Positions 21,775 through 32,151 of a DNA stretch of 64,000 bases are shown in pieces. Source of the stretch: an uncultured Alphaproteobacteria bacterium (GTDB lineage Bacteria > Pseudomonadota > Alphaproteobacteria > Rhodobacterales > Rhodobacteraceae); the NCBI GenBank assembly GCA_913031285.1, contig CAJWEI010000001.1, positions 43,685 to 107,684 on the forward strand, in the 5' to 3' direction. The translations under genes and the position numbers were made by a program. Position 1 is the stretch's first letter. Each line of letters starts with the position of its first letter. A model generated the notes under the pieces. The model was not told the DNA's origin, did no database searches, and saw only the letters and a list, made by a program, of their open reading frames with translations.

Positions 21775-22023
21775 TTAACCTCCGGTCATCGGAGGGAAAA
21801 AGGCTACTTCTCTAGCGCCCTCTAAAGAAGCATCAAAATCTAGTAGCTCTTGATCAACGGCTACACGCAGTGAGCTGAGATCAGAAAATGCTAGTGCGTA
21901 GCGTGGTTCGCGCTCGGATAGTTCTTTAACCAAATCTGAGACTGTTTCAGCATTTGTTTCAACGGTTTCAGTGGCCTTTCCAATACGTTCGCGGACCGAG
22001 GCAAAATAAAGTAAATCAATCAT
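21775..22023 (-). CDS. moaD: Molybdopterin synthase sulfur carrier subunit
   Basis: Ubiquitin-like sulfur carrier whose C-terminal Gly-Gly is thiocarboxylated and inserted into MoaE. The 82-residue protein starts MIDLLYFASVRERIG and ends PPMTGG exactly at the stop, as required. Its ATG overlaps the pgsA stop by four bases and moaE follows three bases later, so pgsA-moaD-moaE is one tightly coupled operon. Confidence 0.95.
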   Translation of the reverse strand: MIDLLYFASVRERIGKATETVETNAETVSDLVKELSEREPRYALAFSDLSSLRVAVDQELLDFDASLEGAREVAFFPPMTGG

Positions 22024-22685
22024 TTTTCATCTCGTAGGTAGGGTAGTGCTTTCATAAAGTAATCCAAACCCGTGATGAACGTCAAACCTGCTGCGGTCCA
22101 AAGCAGCCAAAGACCAATGTAGCTCGACCAGACCATTCCTCTAAACGACCACCAGAGGCGACTGGTTTCATTAGTTTGAGCAGTCAATTTTTGGGCTCCA
22201 TGGCTATTTTCTAAACTAGAAATAGAAAGTGCAAAATGGTGTTCAAAAATACCTTGAGAAAATAAAGTGGCAATCGCTACCATCTGAGCTGAAGTTTTCC
22301 ACTTGGCAAGATTTGTCACTTTTAGTGCATCTGCAGTATCACCCAAAAACTCGCGAAGGCCTGATACAAAGACCTCACGGGAAATAATGATTGTGGCGGG
22401 TAATACAAGCCATGGAGACATACTTGAATATCCAACTATGATTAAAAGAGCGATGATCACCATTGCTTTGTCAGCAATGGGGTCAAGCATGGCGCCAAAT
22501 TTTGTCTCTTGTTTCCAAACCCTAGCCAAAAAGCCATCAAACCAATCTGTGAAGGCAGCAACCACAAAAAGAATAAGGGCAAACCAATCAGCGTATAATC
22601 TGTTGAAGTACAAGAACATGACCGCAACTGCTGGCGCAGCCAGCAATCGAAGGATCGTAAGTACATTTGGAATGTTCCAGGTCAT
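22020..22685 (-). CDS. pgsA: CDP-diacylglycerol-glycerol-3-phosphate 3-phosphatidyltransferase
   Basis: Membrane enzyme making phosphatidylglycerol phosphate, the committed step to phosphatidylglycerol and cardiolipin. It has 221 residues and several membrane helices. The CDP-alcohol phosphotransferase motif DG-x2-AR-x8-G-x3-D-x3-D is intact, seen as DGFLAR then GAMLDPIAD. The N-terminus MTWNIPNVLTILRLL is typical. It is the first gene of the pgsA-moaD-moaE operon. Confidence 0.95.
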   Translation of the reverse strand: MTWNIPNVLTILRLLAAPAVAVMFLYFNRLYADWFALILFVVAAFTDWFDGFLARVWKQETKFGAMLDPIADKAMVIIALLIIVGYSSMSPWLVLPATIIISREVFVSGLREFLGDTADALKVTNLAKWKTSAQMVAIATLFSQGIFEHHFALSISSLENSHGAQKLTAQTNETSRLWWSFRGMVWSSYIGLWLLWTAAGLTFITGLDYFMKALPYLRDEK

Positions 22686-22745
22686 ATGCTTGATGTAGTA
22701 AAATTCTGGCCTGAGTTAAAGCAAAAGTGCGCACGCCAAAGCGAT

Positions 22746-23910
22746 TTAATTTTCCCATCCTACTGGAACACTTAGGGGGCCGCGAAATGCCCAACCTGAA
22801 AAATTGACCTCGCCTTTTAGTTTAAGAGAGGGAAACGCTTCTATAAGCATCGGGATGGCGACCTCTACTATCAAGGCTTTTGAAGCCCAAGCTCCTGCGC
22901 AAAAATGTGGGCCTGCGCCAAATGTGATGGATTTAGATGTATCTCTGTGCGGGTTAAATTTGTTTGGATTATCAAAGATGCTCTCATCGCGATTGCCGGA
23001 GGCAAACATTAAGAATACCTGATCGCCAGGATCAAATTGGATTTCTTTGTACTGATAGGATTGCGTTACTCGTCGCGGCGACATTCCTATAGGGGCAATC
23101 CAACGCGTGAATTCTTCAAACACTTGTAAGTAGCTAATCTGCCCTCTTTTTAGATCTTTGAGAATCTTTGGATGTTTCAAAAGTGCCCAAACGATACCAG
23201 CTATTGCATCACGTGGTTCGTTTTGACCGCCGGAAATGGCGAGTTTTATATTGGCGCGCAATTGCTGATCATTAAGTCCTGCTCGCTGTTGAACGTTTAA
23301 AAGTGACATGTCGTCTGCCGGTAGGCCCTGTCTAATTCGATCTGAGATGTGCCGGTCAATTGATGCTGTACAATCATTGCAGTTTGCTTCGATATTCCGG
23401 TCGCCGGCATAATTGGAACAGCCATCAATCATTCCCTGGCTAACACGGTCCATTTCCTTCCACGTCATATTGGTGAGCCCGGTCATCACCTTAAGCGCTT
23501 GAGCACATACTGGCATCGCATAATCAGTAACAATATCGCCCTCTCGTTCCTCCTTTAATCTGCCAATGATATTTTGAGTAGCACTTTCATAATGGGCTTG
23601 CCAAACGTTTCTAACAGTTTTTGGGGACAAGGAGGGAAAAATAGCTTTGCGTTCCATTTGATGCGCCGGGCCGTCTTTACGCAACATCTTTTGCCCCCAT
23701 GAGGCGGGTCATAAGCCCATTTCGTTGGTCTGAAGAGAATACGTCAATTTTCTTTTCCAGAGTGAATATATCGTTTCGTTTGGTAATCAAAACAGCATTA
23801 AGTGCCGGCACATAGGCAATCGGTGCTCGGTGGCGCATATCCTCCAAGGTTGGGTACGGGTTTTGTCTGAAGGCGGCAAAATCAATATCGAATACTGGTG
23901 CATTGGCCAT
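22746..23910 (-). pseudogene. Cytochrome P450, broken by a one-base frameshift in a G5 run
   Basis: The first part (ATG at 23910, MANAPVFDIDFAAF) ends prematurely at AKDVA; the second, in another frame, picks up as QKMLRKDGPAHQMERKAIFP and runs to the normal end at 22746. Removing one G from the GGGGG tract (C5 at 23694-23698 on the plus strand) restores LMGQKMLRKDG. Everything else looks functional: EFTR (ExxR), the I-helix GGQNEPRD, and the heme loop FGAGPHFCAG. It is therefore a recent mutation, a slippage-controlled gene, or a sequencing error. Full length would be about 388 residues. Substrate unknown. Confidence 0.88.
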
Positions 23911-24390
23911 CTTATGATCCACACTAATTGTATTATCTCTCAATTCATCGTGTGCATCAATTTGGGCAGCTTGACCATATCATCAAAAGTCGATTTCACA
24001 ATTTCTGCGATATCGGTCAAACCTTGCTTATGCATTCTATATGCAATTTATTTTTCCGCAAAAAGCCCACTTTTACTCTTGATTACCATGATGCCTTTAG
24101 TTTCTTAGGGGATAGAAAATGCGCCTCGAGAGCCGAAAAAAACCTTTTTTAAAGTTAGGTGATGTTTACTCGCGCATAAACGACGCGAGAGCCTTGTCTA
24201 AAATGGGTTATGGCTGTCATCCGAAATCGAATTGCCATAAATCGATATATTACTGTCGATCTTCATTTAAATTGATCTCTCCACCGCCATGAAGAAATTT
24301 TGTGCAGTATGGAAATTGTGAGTAGCTTCTGAGAAGCGAACACCTTTTAATTGGCCAAAGTTGTGAAGTAGCAGCAGCGTGGAAAAAACA
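23911..24390. other. Gap upstream of the P450 and downstream of aroQ
   Basis: About 480 bp. A 31-codon minus-strand frame at about 23940-24035 (starting MHKQGLTDIAEIVK) looks protein-like, but I do not recognise it. The rest is AT-rich with no identified RNA or terminator. Confidence 0.3.
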
Positions 24391-24828
24391 TTAATCTAGA
24401 AGCCTATCCATCGACTCCAAAGCGAGTTCATATCCAAGCAGGCCAAGCCCCATAATAACGCCGTCTGCGCAGAGAGAAACATATGAATGATGGCGAAAGC
24501 TTTCTCGCTTGTGGATATTAGAAATATGGACTTCGATAATTCGCCCATCAAAAGCCTTTAGCGCATCATAAATTGCAATTGATGTATGCGAATAAGCACC
24601 CGGATTTATTATGATACCAGTGGCCTCTTGGCGCGCTTCATGGATCCAGTCGATCAATTGACCTTCTAAATTTGACTGTAGACATTTGACTGTAAATCCG
24701 GAACTGCCCGCCAATCTAGTACATGTCTCGGCCAAATCGTCCAAAGTTTGATAGCCGTAAATTTCTGGTTCGCGTTGACCCAACAGATTTAGATTTGGAC
24801 CGTTTAGAATATAAATTAGTTTACTCAA
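24391..24828 (-). CDS. aroQ: 3-dehydroquinate dehydratase, type II
   Basis: Third step of the shikimate pathway, dehydrating 3-dehydroquinate. It has 145 residues. The N-terminal [17 protein letters not shown] includes the flexible loop with catalytic Arg and Tyr, [17 protein letters not shown] follows, and [17 protein letters not shown] carries the catalytic His region. It lies 61 bp downstream of uppP on the same strand. Confidence 0.96.
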   Translation of the reverse strand: MSKLIYILNGPNLNLLGQREPEIYGYQTLDDLAETCTRLAGSSGFTVKCLQSNLEGQLIDWIHEARQEATGIIINPGAYSHTSIAIYDALKAFDGRIIEVHISNIHKRESFRHHSYVSLCADGVIMGLGLLGYELALESMDRLLD

Positions 24829-24889
24829 GTTCTTAGCTCCTGTCGTTTATAAGGCGAGGCTCTAATTTCGTTGTGCTGCATAACCACAC

Positions 24890-25696
24890 TTAGTTATAGG
24901 CCCACAAGATCAAAAAAGCCCCAAATATAATCCTGTAGATGACATATGGAGCAAAGCTAACACGGTTTAGCCACCGCATCATCAACGCTAGCGCAATAAA
25001 TGCTGAGATCGCAGCAAAGAAAGCAGCGATTGCTGCGTCGCGTAGTAACGCAAAATTTGCACTGGTTGCTGCGTCAATTGCCCCAAGTGTTGCAGCAGCG
25101 ATAATGACGGGAATAGACATCAGCATTGATAACCGGGCGGCTTCTTCGCGCGTGTATCCCATAAAACGGGCGCCAGTAATGGTAATTCCTGATCTCGATG
25201 TGCCGGGAATAAACGCAATTGCCTGCCATAGGCCTAGTATCAAAGCCTCTTTCAAGGTCCATTCATGATTGGATGTCTTTGACTGAGGTTTTTGGTCAGA
25301 CCACCACAATAGAATGCCAAAACCCATCATTGCAGCGCCAATCAAAGAAACACTATCTCTTAATACAGAATCCAAATCAGTCATTTTGATTACCAGACCC
25401 ACAAAGATTGCTGGAATAGTGGCGACCAAAAAGCATAACGCCAATAACTGATCTTTTGTTTGAATTTTGCCTTTTGATAAACCTAGACAGCCTTTGTAAA
25501 TACGTCTGACGTCCCGCCAAAAATACGCAACGACTGCGCAGAGTGTCCCTACATGCACGGCTACATCTATGACGGGGCCCTGATCTTGTGAACCAGTGAG
25601 ATTGGGAAATAAAATCAAATGTGCGCTAGAGGAAATTGGGAGAAACTCAGTGATGCCTTGAATGAAAGCAAGTATGATCAAATGTAAAATTGGCAT
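24890..25696 (-). CDS. uppP: Undecaprenyl-diphosphatase
   Basis: Integral membrane phosphatase that recycles undecaprenyl diphosphate for peptidoglycan synthesis. It has 268 residues and about eight helices. Both conserved active-site motifs are present: QGITEFLPISSSAHL near the N-terminus and FIPGTSRSGITITGAR in the middle. It is divergent from gltD. Confidence 0.95.
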   Translation of the reverse strand: MPILHLIILAFIQGITEFLPISSSAHLILFPNLTGSQDQGPVIDVAVHVGTLCAVVAYFWRDVRRIYKGCLGLSKGKIQTKDQLLALCFLVATIPAIFVGLVIKMTDLDSVLRDSVSLIGAAMMGFGILLWWSDQKPQSKTSNHEWTLKEALILGLWQAIAFIPGTSRSGITITGARFMGYTREEAARLSMLMSIPVIIAAATLGAIDAATSANFALLRDAAIAAFFAAISAFIALALMMRWLNRVSFAPYVIYRIIFGAFLILWAYN

Positions 25697-25942
25697 TCAG
25701 GTCTCTTATAAAACTTGAAACCGTTGTACATCTCTAGGCATTTATAAGCAAAGAGCTATTTTTAGTTCCGAACCGGATATAATTTTTTAACCTTGCTAGA
25801 TTGGAGTGACTGTATTAAAGAGTATATCTTAAATATAGGTCATAATGGGTGTCTTTTATTTTTTGTGACTGCCCCCCAAATGATTATTTCAAACTACACC
25901 GTAATCTACAAACCAGAGAACTTTGATAACGAGGAAGCTTCA

Positions 25943-27418
25943 ATGTCACAGCAACCGATGTTAAAATTTGTATCCCTTGGCCGTGCCATGCCCGATAAAC
26001 GAGAGGCAAACAAACGCGCTAAGGATTTCGAAGAAATATATGCTGATTTTGCAAAGGAAAAAGCGGAGGAACAGGCAAGCCGGTGCAGCCAATGTGGCGT
26101 GCCCTACTGTCAGTCTCACTGCCCATTGCATAACAATATCCCTGATTGGCTGATGCTTACTGCGGAAGGCCGCCTCGAAGAAGCTTATCAACTATCCCAA
26201 CAGACTAATTCATTCCCTGAAATCTGCGGCCGTATTTGTCCGCAGGATAGATTGTGCGAGGGTAACTGTGTAATAGAACAAACTGGCCATGAGACAGTTA
26301 CAATCGGCGCAGTAGAGAAATATTTGACTGACATGGCATGGGATAAAGGCTGGGTTAAACCAATCCAACCAAACCGTGAATTAAAATTTTCAGTTGGCAT
26401 TATCGGCTCTGGACCTGGCGGCTTGGCAGCAGCGGATCGACTCCGCAGGGCAGGTGTTCAAATTACGGTTTATGATCGTTATGACCGTGCTGGCGGTTTG
26501 ATGACTTATGGAATCCCTAGCTTTAAGCTAGAAAAAGAAGTAGTTAACAACCGGAATGCCCAATTGATTGATGGCGGGGTCAAATTTGAACTGAACTGTG
26601 ATGTTGGCAAAGACCTATCTTTTGCGGATCTGCGTGCTCGGCATAACGCGGTGATTATTGCCACGGGCGTTTATAAAATTCGCGACATCGACGTGCTTGG
26701 CACAGAGCGCGCTGGAGTAGTTCAGGCGCTAGATTTTCTAACGGTCTCGAACAAAGTCAACTTTGGCGATAAAGTTAAGGCGTTTGAAAGCGGAGAGTTG
26801 AACGCCAAGGATAAGAAGGTCATTGTGATTGGTGGTGGTGATACTGCCATGGATTGCGTGCGGACTGCGATACGTCAAGGTGCAACATCTGTAAAATGTA
26901 TGTACCGCCGGGATCGTACAAATATGCCTGGCTCTCAACGTGAAGTCCAAAACGCTGAAGAAGAGGGAGTTGTATTCAAGTGGCTCTCCGCGCCCAAGGC
27001 CTTTGTAGCTTCCAAGGATGTTTCAAAATTTGAGGATGCCGTCAAAGCTGGTGAGTCTTGTCAGGGTGTAGTGGGGTATAAGATGCGTCTCGGTACGCCC
27101 GATGCAACGGGACGCAGAGTTCCCGAGGTGATTGAGGGCAGTGAATATTTTGAAAAGGCCGATCTTGTGGTTAAAGCGCTGGGTTTTGAGCCTGAAGACT
27201 TACCGATTCTTTTTAATGAGCCAGAACTCCCAGTCACGCGCTGGGGGACTGTTAAAGCCGCTTTTGAAACGGGCAAAACGGATTTGGATGGCGTTTACGC
27301 TGTGGGTGACATTGTCCGCGGTGCCTCACTTGTGGTTTGGGCCATCCGAGATGGTCTAGACACAGCAAATGCTATTTTGGAAGAGTTGAATTTGAGTTCG
27401 GCTATTGCTGCGGAGTAA
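25943..27418 (+). CDS. gltD: Glutamate synthase (NADPH) small subunit
   Basis: FAD/NADPH-binding beta subunit that feeds electrons to GltB for glutamate formation. The start is set at the ATG at 25943 (MSQQPMLKFVSLGRA, 491 residues), preceded by GAGGAAG; a longer frame from 25793 adds 50 residues unlike the family. N-terminal cysteine clusters CSQCGVPYCQSHCP and CGRICPQDRLCEGNC coordinate two 4Fe-4S centres. Two Rossmann motifs follow, IIGSGPGGLAAAD (about residue 150) and VIGGGDTAMD (about residue 295). gltB follows 194 bp later, the reverse of the more common gltB-gltD order. Confidence 0.95.
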   Translation: MSQQPMLKFVSLGRAMPDKREANKRAKDFEEIYADFAKEKAEEQASRCSQCGVPYCQSHCPLHNNIPDWLMLTAEGRLEEAYQLSQQTNSFPEICGRICPQDRLCEGNCVIEQTGHETVTIGAVEKYLTDMAWDKGWVKPIQPNRELKFSVGIIGSGPGGLAAADRLRRAGVQITVYDRYDRAGGLMTYGIPSFKLEKEVVNNRNAQLIDGGVKFELNCDVGKDLSFADLRARHNAVIIATGVYKIRDIDVLGTERAGVVQALDFLTVSNKVNFGDKVKAFESGELNAKDKKVIVIGGGDTAMDCVRTAIRQGATSVKCMYRRDRTNMPGSQREVQNAEEEGVVFKWLSAPKAFVASKDVSKFEDAVKAGESCQGVVGYKMRLGTPDATGRRVPEVIEGSEYFEKADLVVKALGFEPEDLPILFNEPELPVTRWGTVKAAFETGKTDLDGVYAVGDIVRGASLVVWAIRDGLDTANAILEELNLSSAIAAE

Positions 27419-27508
27419 GCAGGCTTAAAGCAAGAGACGTTAAACTAACACGGCAAGAGCATAAATTTGGCCAAAACTTCACAAGATAAACACAAAGAGT
27501 ATTAATCT

Positions 27509-27601
27509 ATGATAAAACTGACGCCTCTTTATACATATACAGTGGCTCCAGTTATGACGGTGACGCTGACTGTTTTGAAGCATCATTTGGTTGCTTTATG
27601 A
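27509..27601 (+). CDS. Possible 30-residue membrane peptide between gltD and gltB
   Basis: An ATG-started 30-codon frame (MIKLTPLYTYTVAPVM ...) fills much of the gltD-gltB gap and stops at TGA within ATGAGGAGA, which is also the gltB ribosome site. The product would be one short hydrophobic segment with a basic tail. The position suggests a leader or coupling peptide. I recognise no family and its own ribosome site is weak, so this could be chance. Confidence 0.3.
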   Translation: MIKLTPLYTYTVAPVMTVTLTVLKHHLVAL

Positions 27602-27612
27602 GGAGATAAGAT

Positions 27613-30600
27613 ATGACAAGATTTGATGATAACTGGGTGGCTAAAGAAGCCGCAAAGAGAGTATGGATGTCCAAAAAAAGCCTCTACCGCGATGAAGATG
27701 AACACTCTTCTTGTGGTGTAGGTTTTGTTGTGTCAGTTGACGGAAAACCTAGCCGCAAAGTAGTAGAAAATGGCATTGCTGCGCTAAAGGCCATTTGGCA
27801 TCGCGGCGCAGTAGATGCAGATGGAAAAACGGGTGACGGTGCTGGTATCCATGTACAAATACCAGTCTCTTTCTTTTATGACCAGATCAGGCGCACTGGC
27901 CATGAGCCTCGCAAGGGAGAGTTGATTGCTGTCGGGCAAGTCTTTTTGCCACGCACTGACTTTGGCGCACAGGAAACCTGTCGGACTATTGTGGAAAGTG
28001 AAGTTTTACGCATGGGATATTATATCCACGGTTGGCGGCATGTTCCAGTCGAGATTGATTGCCTAGGCGAAAAGGCAAATGCAACGCGGCCCGAGATTGA
28101 ACAAATCCTGATCAGTAATTCAAAGGGTGTGGATGAGGAAACCTTTGAGCGAGAACTTTATGTCATTCGTCGCCGTATTGAAAAAGCCGCCTCCAACGCT
28201 GGTATCTCGGAGCTCTATATCGCGTCTTTATCTTGTCGATCAATAATCTACAAAGGGATGATGTTGGCAGAGCAAGTTGCAGTATTCTATCCCGATTTGC
28301 GCAATGAGCGGTTCGAGAGTGCATTTGCTATTTATCACCAACGCTATTCTACGAATACATTTCCACAATGGTGGCTTGCGCAGCCGTTTCGGATGTTGGC
28401 ACACAATGGTGAAATTAATACGCTTAAGGGCAATGTTAACTGGATGAAAAGTCATGAAATTCGTATGACCAGTGCAGCTTTTGGCGAGATGGCCGAAGAT
28501 ATTAAACCAATTGTACCGAGTGGCTCATCAGATTCTGCGGCTCTGGATGCAGTATTTGAGATGCTGGTCAGAGCGGGTCGTGATGCTCCTATGGCCAAAA
28601 CGATGCTGGTCCCGGAAAGTTGGTCTAAACAAGCCAGTGAACTGCCCCAAACTTGGAGGGATATGTATTCGTATTGCAATTCAGTCATGGAGCCTTGGGA
28701 TGGCCCAGCAGCCCTAGCAATGACCGATGGGCGCTGGGTGTGCGCTGGACTTGATCGTAACGGCCTAAGACCCATGCGGTATGTTGTTACTGGCGACGGG
28801 CTGCTTATTGCTGGATCCGAAGCTGGGATGGTACCAATTGATGAAGCTTCGGTGCGCGAAAAAGGAGCTCTTGGACCTGGACAAATGCTTGCTGTGGATA
28901 TGCAAGAGGGCAAACTTTACCACGACACAGGCATTAAGGATAAACTTGCTGAATCGCAGCCCTTTGGACGTTGGGTCAGTAAGATAACTGAACTTGATGA
29001 GCCTTTGACAAAAGTTACTGAAGTGGCGATGTTTAGCGGCGAAGAGTTGCGTCGCAGACAGATATCCGCGGGCTATTCGCTTGAAGAATTGGAACATATT
29101 CTTATTCCAATGGCAGAATTGGCAAAGGAATCCTTAGCATCAATGGGCGACGATACGCCGAGTGCGGTTCTGTCAAAAATATACCGACCGCTCTCCCATT
29201 ATTTCCGACAAAACTTTTCTCAAGTAACTAATCCGCCAATTGACAGTTTGCGCGAATTTCGCGTTATGAGCCTGAAAACTCGCTTTGGCAATCTTAAGAA
29301 TGTACTTGACGAAAGCAGCGCGCAGACTGAGATATTGGTATTGGATTCACCTTTTGTGGCAAACGCCCAATGGGATGAGGTTACGCGTCATTTTAACGCT
29401 GACTTGACGGAAATTGATTGTACATTTAGAGTTGCCGATGGCCCAAATGCGCTGCAGGATGGGCTGGAGAGAATTCGTTCAGAGGCCGAAGACGCCGTCC
29501 GGTCTGGAGCAGGGCATCTTGTGCTTACAGACCATTATTCTGATGGTTACAAAGTCGCTATGCCGATGATCCTTGCAACCTCCGCTGTGCATGGGCATTT
29601 GACTGCCAAAGGCCTCAGAACCTTCACTTCTCTGAATGTACGTTCAGCGGAATGTGTCGATCCACATTATTTTGCAGTTCTCATCGGCGCTGGTGCAACG
29701 GTGGTAAACGCTTATCTTGCTGAAGATAGTTTGGCTGATCGGATTGAACGCGGTCTAATGAGCTGTAGCTTAAATGAAGCGGTTGACCGGTACCGCACAG
29801 CGATTGATCAGGGATTGTTGAAAATAATGTCTAAGATGGGGATTTCAGTGATTTCCTCTTATCGTGGCGGACTGAACTTTGAAGCCGTTGGGTTGAGTCG
29901 TGCAATGTGCGCTGAGTATTTCCCTGGTTTAATGAGCCGCATCTCGGGAATTGGTGTTAGTGGTGTTCAAAGAAAAGCCGTTGCTGTGCATGAGAAAGCA
30001 TGGATGGGGTCATCAGATTTCCTACCTATGGGTGGCTTCTACAAATCGCGCAAATCAGGTGAATCTCACGCTTGGGAGGCGCAGACAATGCATATGATGC
30101 AGACAGCTTGTAATAGGGCCAGCTATGATCTCTGGAAACAGTATTCCGCGCGGATGCAGGCCAATCCACCGATCCATTTGCGCGATCTTTTAGCAATTAA
30201 ACCACTTGGAAACCCACTTCCTTTGGAAGAGGTTGAAAGCCTGACGGCCATTCGGAAACGATTTGTCACGCCCGGTATGTCACTTGGAGCGTTGAGTCCT
30301 GAGGCGCATAAAACGCTTAACGTTGCGATGAACAGGATCGGTGCAAAATCAGACAGTGGTGAAGGCGGCGAAGATCCAGCGCATTTCCATCCAGAACCAA
30401 ACGGTGATAATCCGTCTGCTAAGATCAAACAGGTGGCTTCGGGCCGCTTTGGTGTGACGGCCGAATATCTAAACCAATGCGAGGAATTGGAAATCAAAGT
30501 AGCGCAGGGTGCCAAGCCTGGCGAAGGGGGGCAGCTACCTGGAATGAAGGTCACAGATCTTATTGCTCGGTTGCGCCATTCGACAAAAGGTGTAACACTT

Positions 30601-32151
30601 ATCTCTCCACCGCCGCATCATGATATTTACTCAATTGAAGATCTTGCTCAGCTAATTTATGATCTCAAACAAATCAATCCGCACTGTAAAGTGACAGTCA
30701 AACTTGTCGCAGCTTCGGGGGTTGGTACTATTGCCGCAGGAGTGGCCAAAGCCAAGGCTGACGTAATTCTGATTTCGGGCCATAATGGAGGCACAGGCGC
30801 CTCTCCCGCTACGTCTATAAAATTTGCTGGTCTTCCTTGGGAGATGGGACTGACAGAAGCGCATCAAGTTCTTGCTATGAACAAATTGCGTGAACGCGTC
30901 ACGCTTCGAACTGATGGTGGTTTACGTACGGGGCGCGATATTATCATGGCGGCTATGATGGGTGCTGAGGAATATGGAATTGGGACTGCGGCTTTGATTT
31001 CGATGGGATGCATTATGGTGCGCCAGTGCCAGTCAAATACATGCCCCGTTGGTGTTTGTACGCAAAACGAAGGCCTTCGCGAGAAATTTACTGGAAATGC
31101 CGATAAGGTGGTCAACCTAATCACTTTTTATGCTCAAGAAGTCCGTGAAATCCTCGCTAGTATAGGCGCTCGATCATTGTCTGATATTATTGGTCGAGCA
31201 GATCTTCTTAGCCAGGTAAGCCGGGGGGCTGATCATCTTGATGATCTTGATCTAAATCCACTGTTGATTACTGTGGATGGTGCAGATCGGATTGTTTATA
31301 ATCGCGACCGTGAGCGTGCCCAAGTGCCAGATACTTTGGATGCTGAGATCGTAAATGATGCGGCACGGTTCCTTAATGAGCGTGAGAAAATGCAATTGAG
31401 TTACGCGATCCAGAACACGCACCGTACTGTTGGAACTCGTATCTCTAGCCATATTGTGCGAAAGTTTGGAATGAGAAATTCGCTGCAGCCTGATCATTTA
31501 ACGATCAAACTAACGGGAAGCGCGGGCCAATCACTGGGTGCATTTGCAGTACGAGGCTTAAAGCTTGATGTATCCGGTGATGCCAATGATTATGTCGGAA
31601 AGGGGCTGTCTGGGGGAACGATCATCGTACGACCTGAAATGGCAAGTCCATTAGTTGCCGCAGAAAATACCATTGTTGGTAATACTGTACTTTATGGAGC
31701 TACGGACGGCCTCCTGTTTGCGTCAGGGCAGGCGGGTGAGCGGTTTTGTGTGAGAAACTCAGGTGCCAGAGTTGTGGTGGAGGGCTGCGGGAGCAACGGG
31801 TGCGAATATATGACAGGTGGTGTCGCAGTTGTGCTTGGCTCAATTGGCGCGAATTTTGGGGCTGGAATGACGGGTGGTATGGCTTATTTGTACGATCCGG
31901 AGGGGCGTGCATCGTCTATGTTGAATTTGGAAACACTTGTCACGTGTACGGTTGGTGTAGAACATTGGAAAAAAGAACTTAAAAATCTGATTTCACAACA
32001 TGCTGATGAAACTTCTAGCCCAAAGGCAAAAGAGATTTTATGCCACTGGGATTTGGAAGTTAGAAACTTCATCCAGATATGTCCTAAAGAGATGCTAGTG
32101 CATTTACCTCACCCATTGACCATTGAGCCTGAAAGTATGCCTGCTGAGTGA
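27613..32151 (+). CDS. gltB: Glutamate synthase (NADPH) large subunit
   Basis: Converts glutamine and 2-oxoglutarate to two glutamates; with GltD it forms the GOGAT arm of ammonium assimilation. It has 1512 residues, full length. An N-terminal propeptide of 33 residues precedes Cys34 (SSCGVGF), the glutaminase nucleophile after processing. The central and FMN domains include SGHNGGTGASP. The 3Fe-4S cluster is seen at CIMVRQCQSNTCPVGVC, and a C-terminal glycine-rich beta-helix domain follows. A good ribosome site (GAGGAGA) precedes the start. A 41-residue ORF overlaps its stop. Confidence 0.97.
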   Translation: MTRFDDNWVAKEAAKRVWMSKKSLYRDEDEHSSCGVGFVVSVDGKPSRKVVENGIAALKAIWHRGAVDADGKTGDGAGIHVQIPVSFFYDQIRRTGHEPRKGELIAVGQVFLPRTDFGAQETCRTIVESEVLRMGYYIHGWRHVPVEIDCLGEKANATRPEIEQILISNSKGVDEETFERELYVIRRRIEKAASNAGISELYIASLSCRSIIYKGMMLAEQVAVFYPDLRNERFESAFAIYHQRYSTNTFPQWWLAQPFRMLAHNGEINTLKGNVNWMKSHEIRMTSAAFGEMAEDIKPIVPSGSSDSAALDAVFEMLVRAGRDAPMAKTMLVPESWSKQASELPQTWRDMYSYCNSVMEPWDGPAALAMTDGRWVCAGLDRNGLRPMRYVVTGDGLLIAGSEAGMVPIDEASVREKGALGPGQMLAVDMQEGKLYHDTGIKDKLAESQPFGRWVSKITELDEPLTKVTEVAMFSGEELRRRQISAGYSLEELEHILIPMAELAKESLASMGDDTPSAVLSKIYRPLSHYFRQNFSQVTNPPIDSLREFRVMSLKTRFGNLKNVLDESSAQTEILVLDSPFVANAQWDEVTRHFNADLTEIDCTFRVADGPNALQDGLERIRSEAEDAVRSGAGHLVLTDHYSDGYKVAMPMILATSAVHGHLTAKGLRTFTSLNVRSAECVDPHYFAVLIGAGATVVNAYLAEDSLADRIERGLMSCSLNEAVDRYRTAIDQGLLKIMSKMGISVISSYRGGLNFEAVGLSRAMCAEYFPGLMSRISGIGVSGVQRKAVAVHEKAWMGSSDFLPMGGFYKSRKSGESHAWEAQTMHMMQTACNRASYDLWKQYSARMQANPPIHLRDLLAIKPLGNPLPLEEVESLTAIRKRFVTPGMSLGALSPEAHKTLNVAMNRIGAKSDSGEGGEDPAHFHPEPNGDNPSAKIKQVASGRFGVTAEYLNQCEELEIKVAQGAKPGEGGQLPGMKVTDLIARLRHSTKGVTLISPPPHHDIYSIEDLAQLIYDLKQINPHCKVTVKLVAASGVGTIAAGVAKAKADVILISGHNGGTGASPATSIKFAGLPWEMGLTEAHQVLAMNKLRERVTLRTDGGLRTGRDIIMAAMMGAEEYGIGTAALISMGCIMVRQCQSNTCPVGVCTQNEGLREKFTGNADKVVNLITFYAQEVREILASIGARSLSDIIGRADLLSQVSRGADHLDDLDLNPLLITVDGADRIVYNRDRERAQVPDTLDAEIVNDAARFLNEREKMQLSYAIQNTHRTVGTRISSHIVRKFGMRNSLQPDHLTIKLTGSAGQSLGAFAVRGLKLDVSGDANDYVGKGLSGGTIIVRPEMASPLVAAENTIVGNTVLYGATDGLLFASGQAGERFCVRNSGARVVVEGCGSNGCEYMTGGVAVVLGSIGANFGAGMTGGMAYLYDPEGRASSMLNLETLVTCTVGVEHWKKELKNLISQHADETSSPKAKEILCHWDLEVRNFIQICPKEMLVHLPHPLTIEPESMPAE

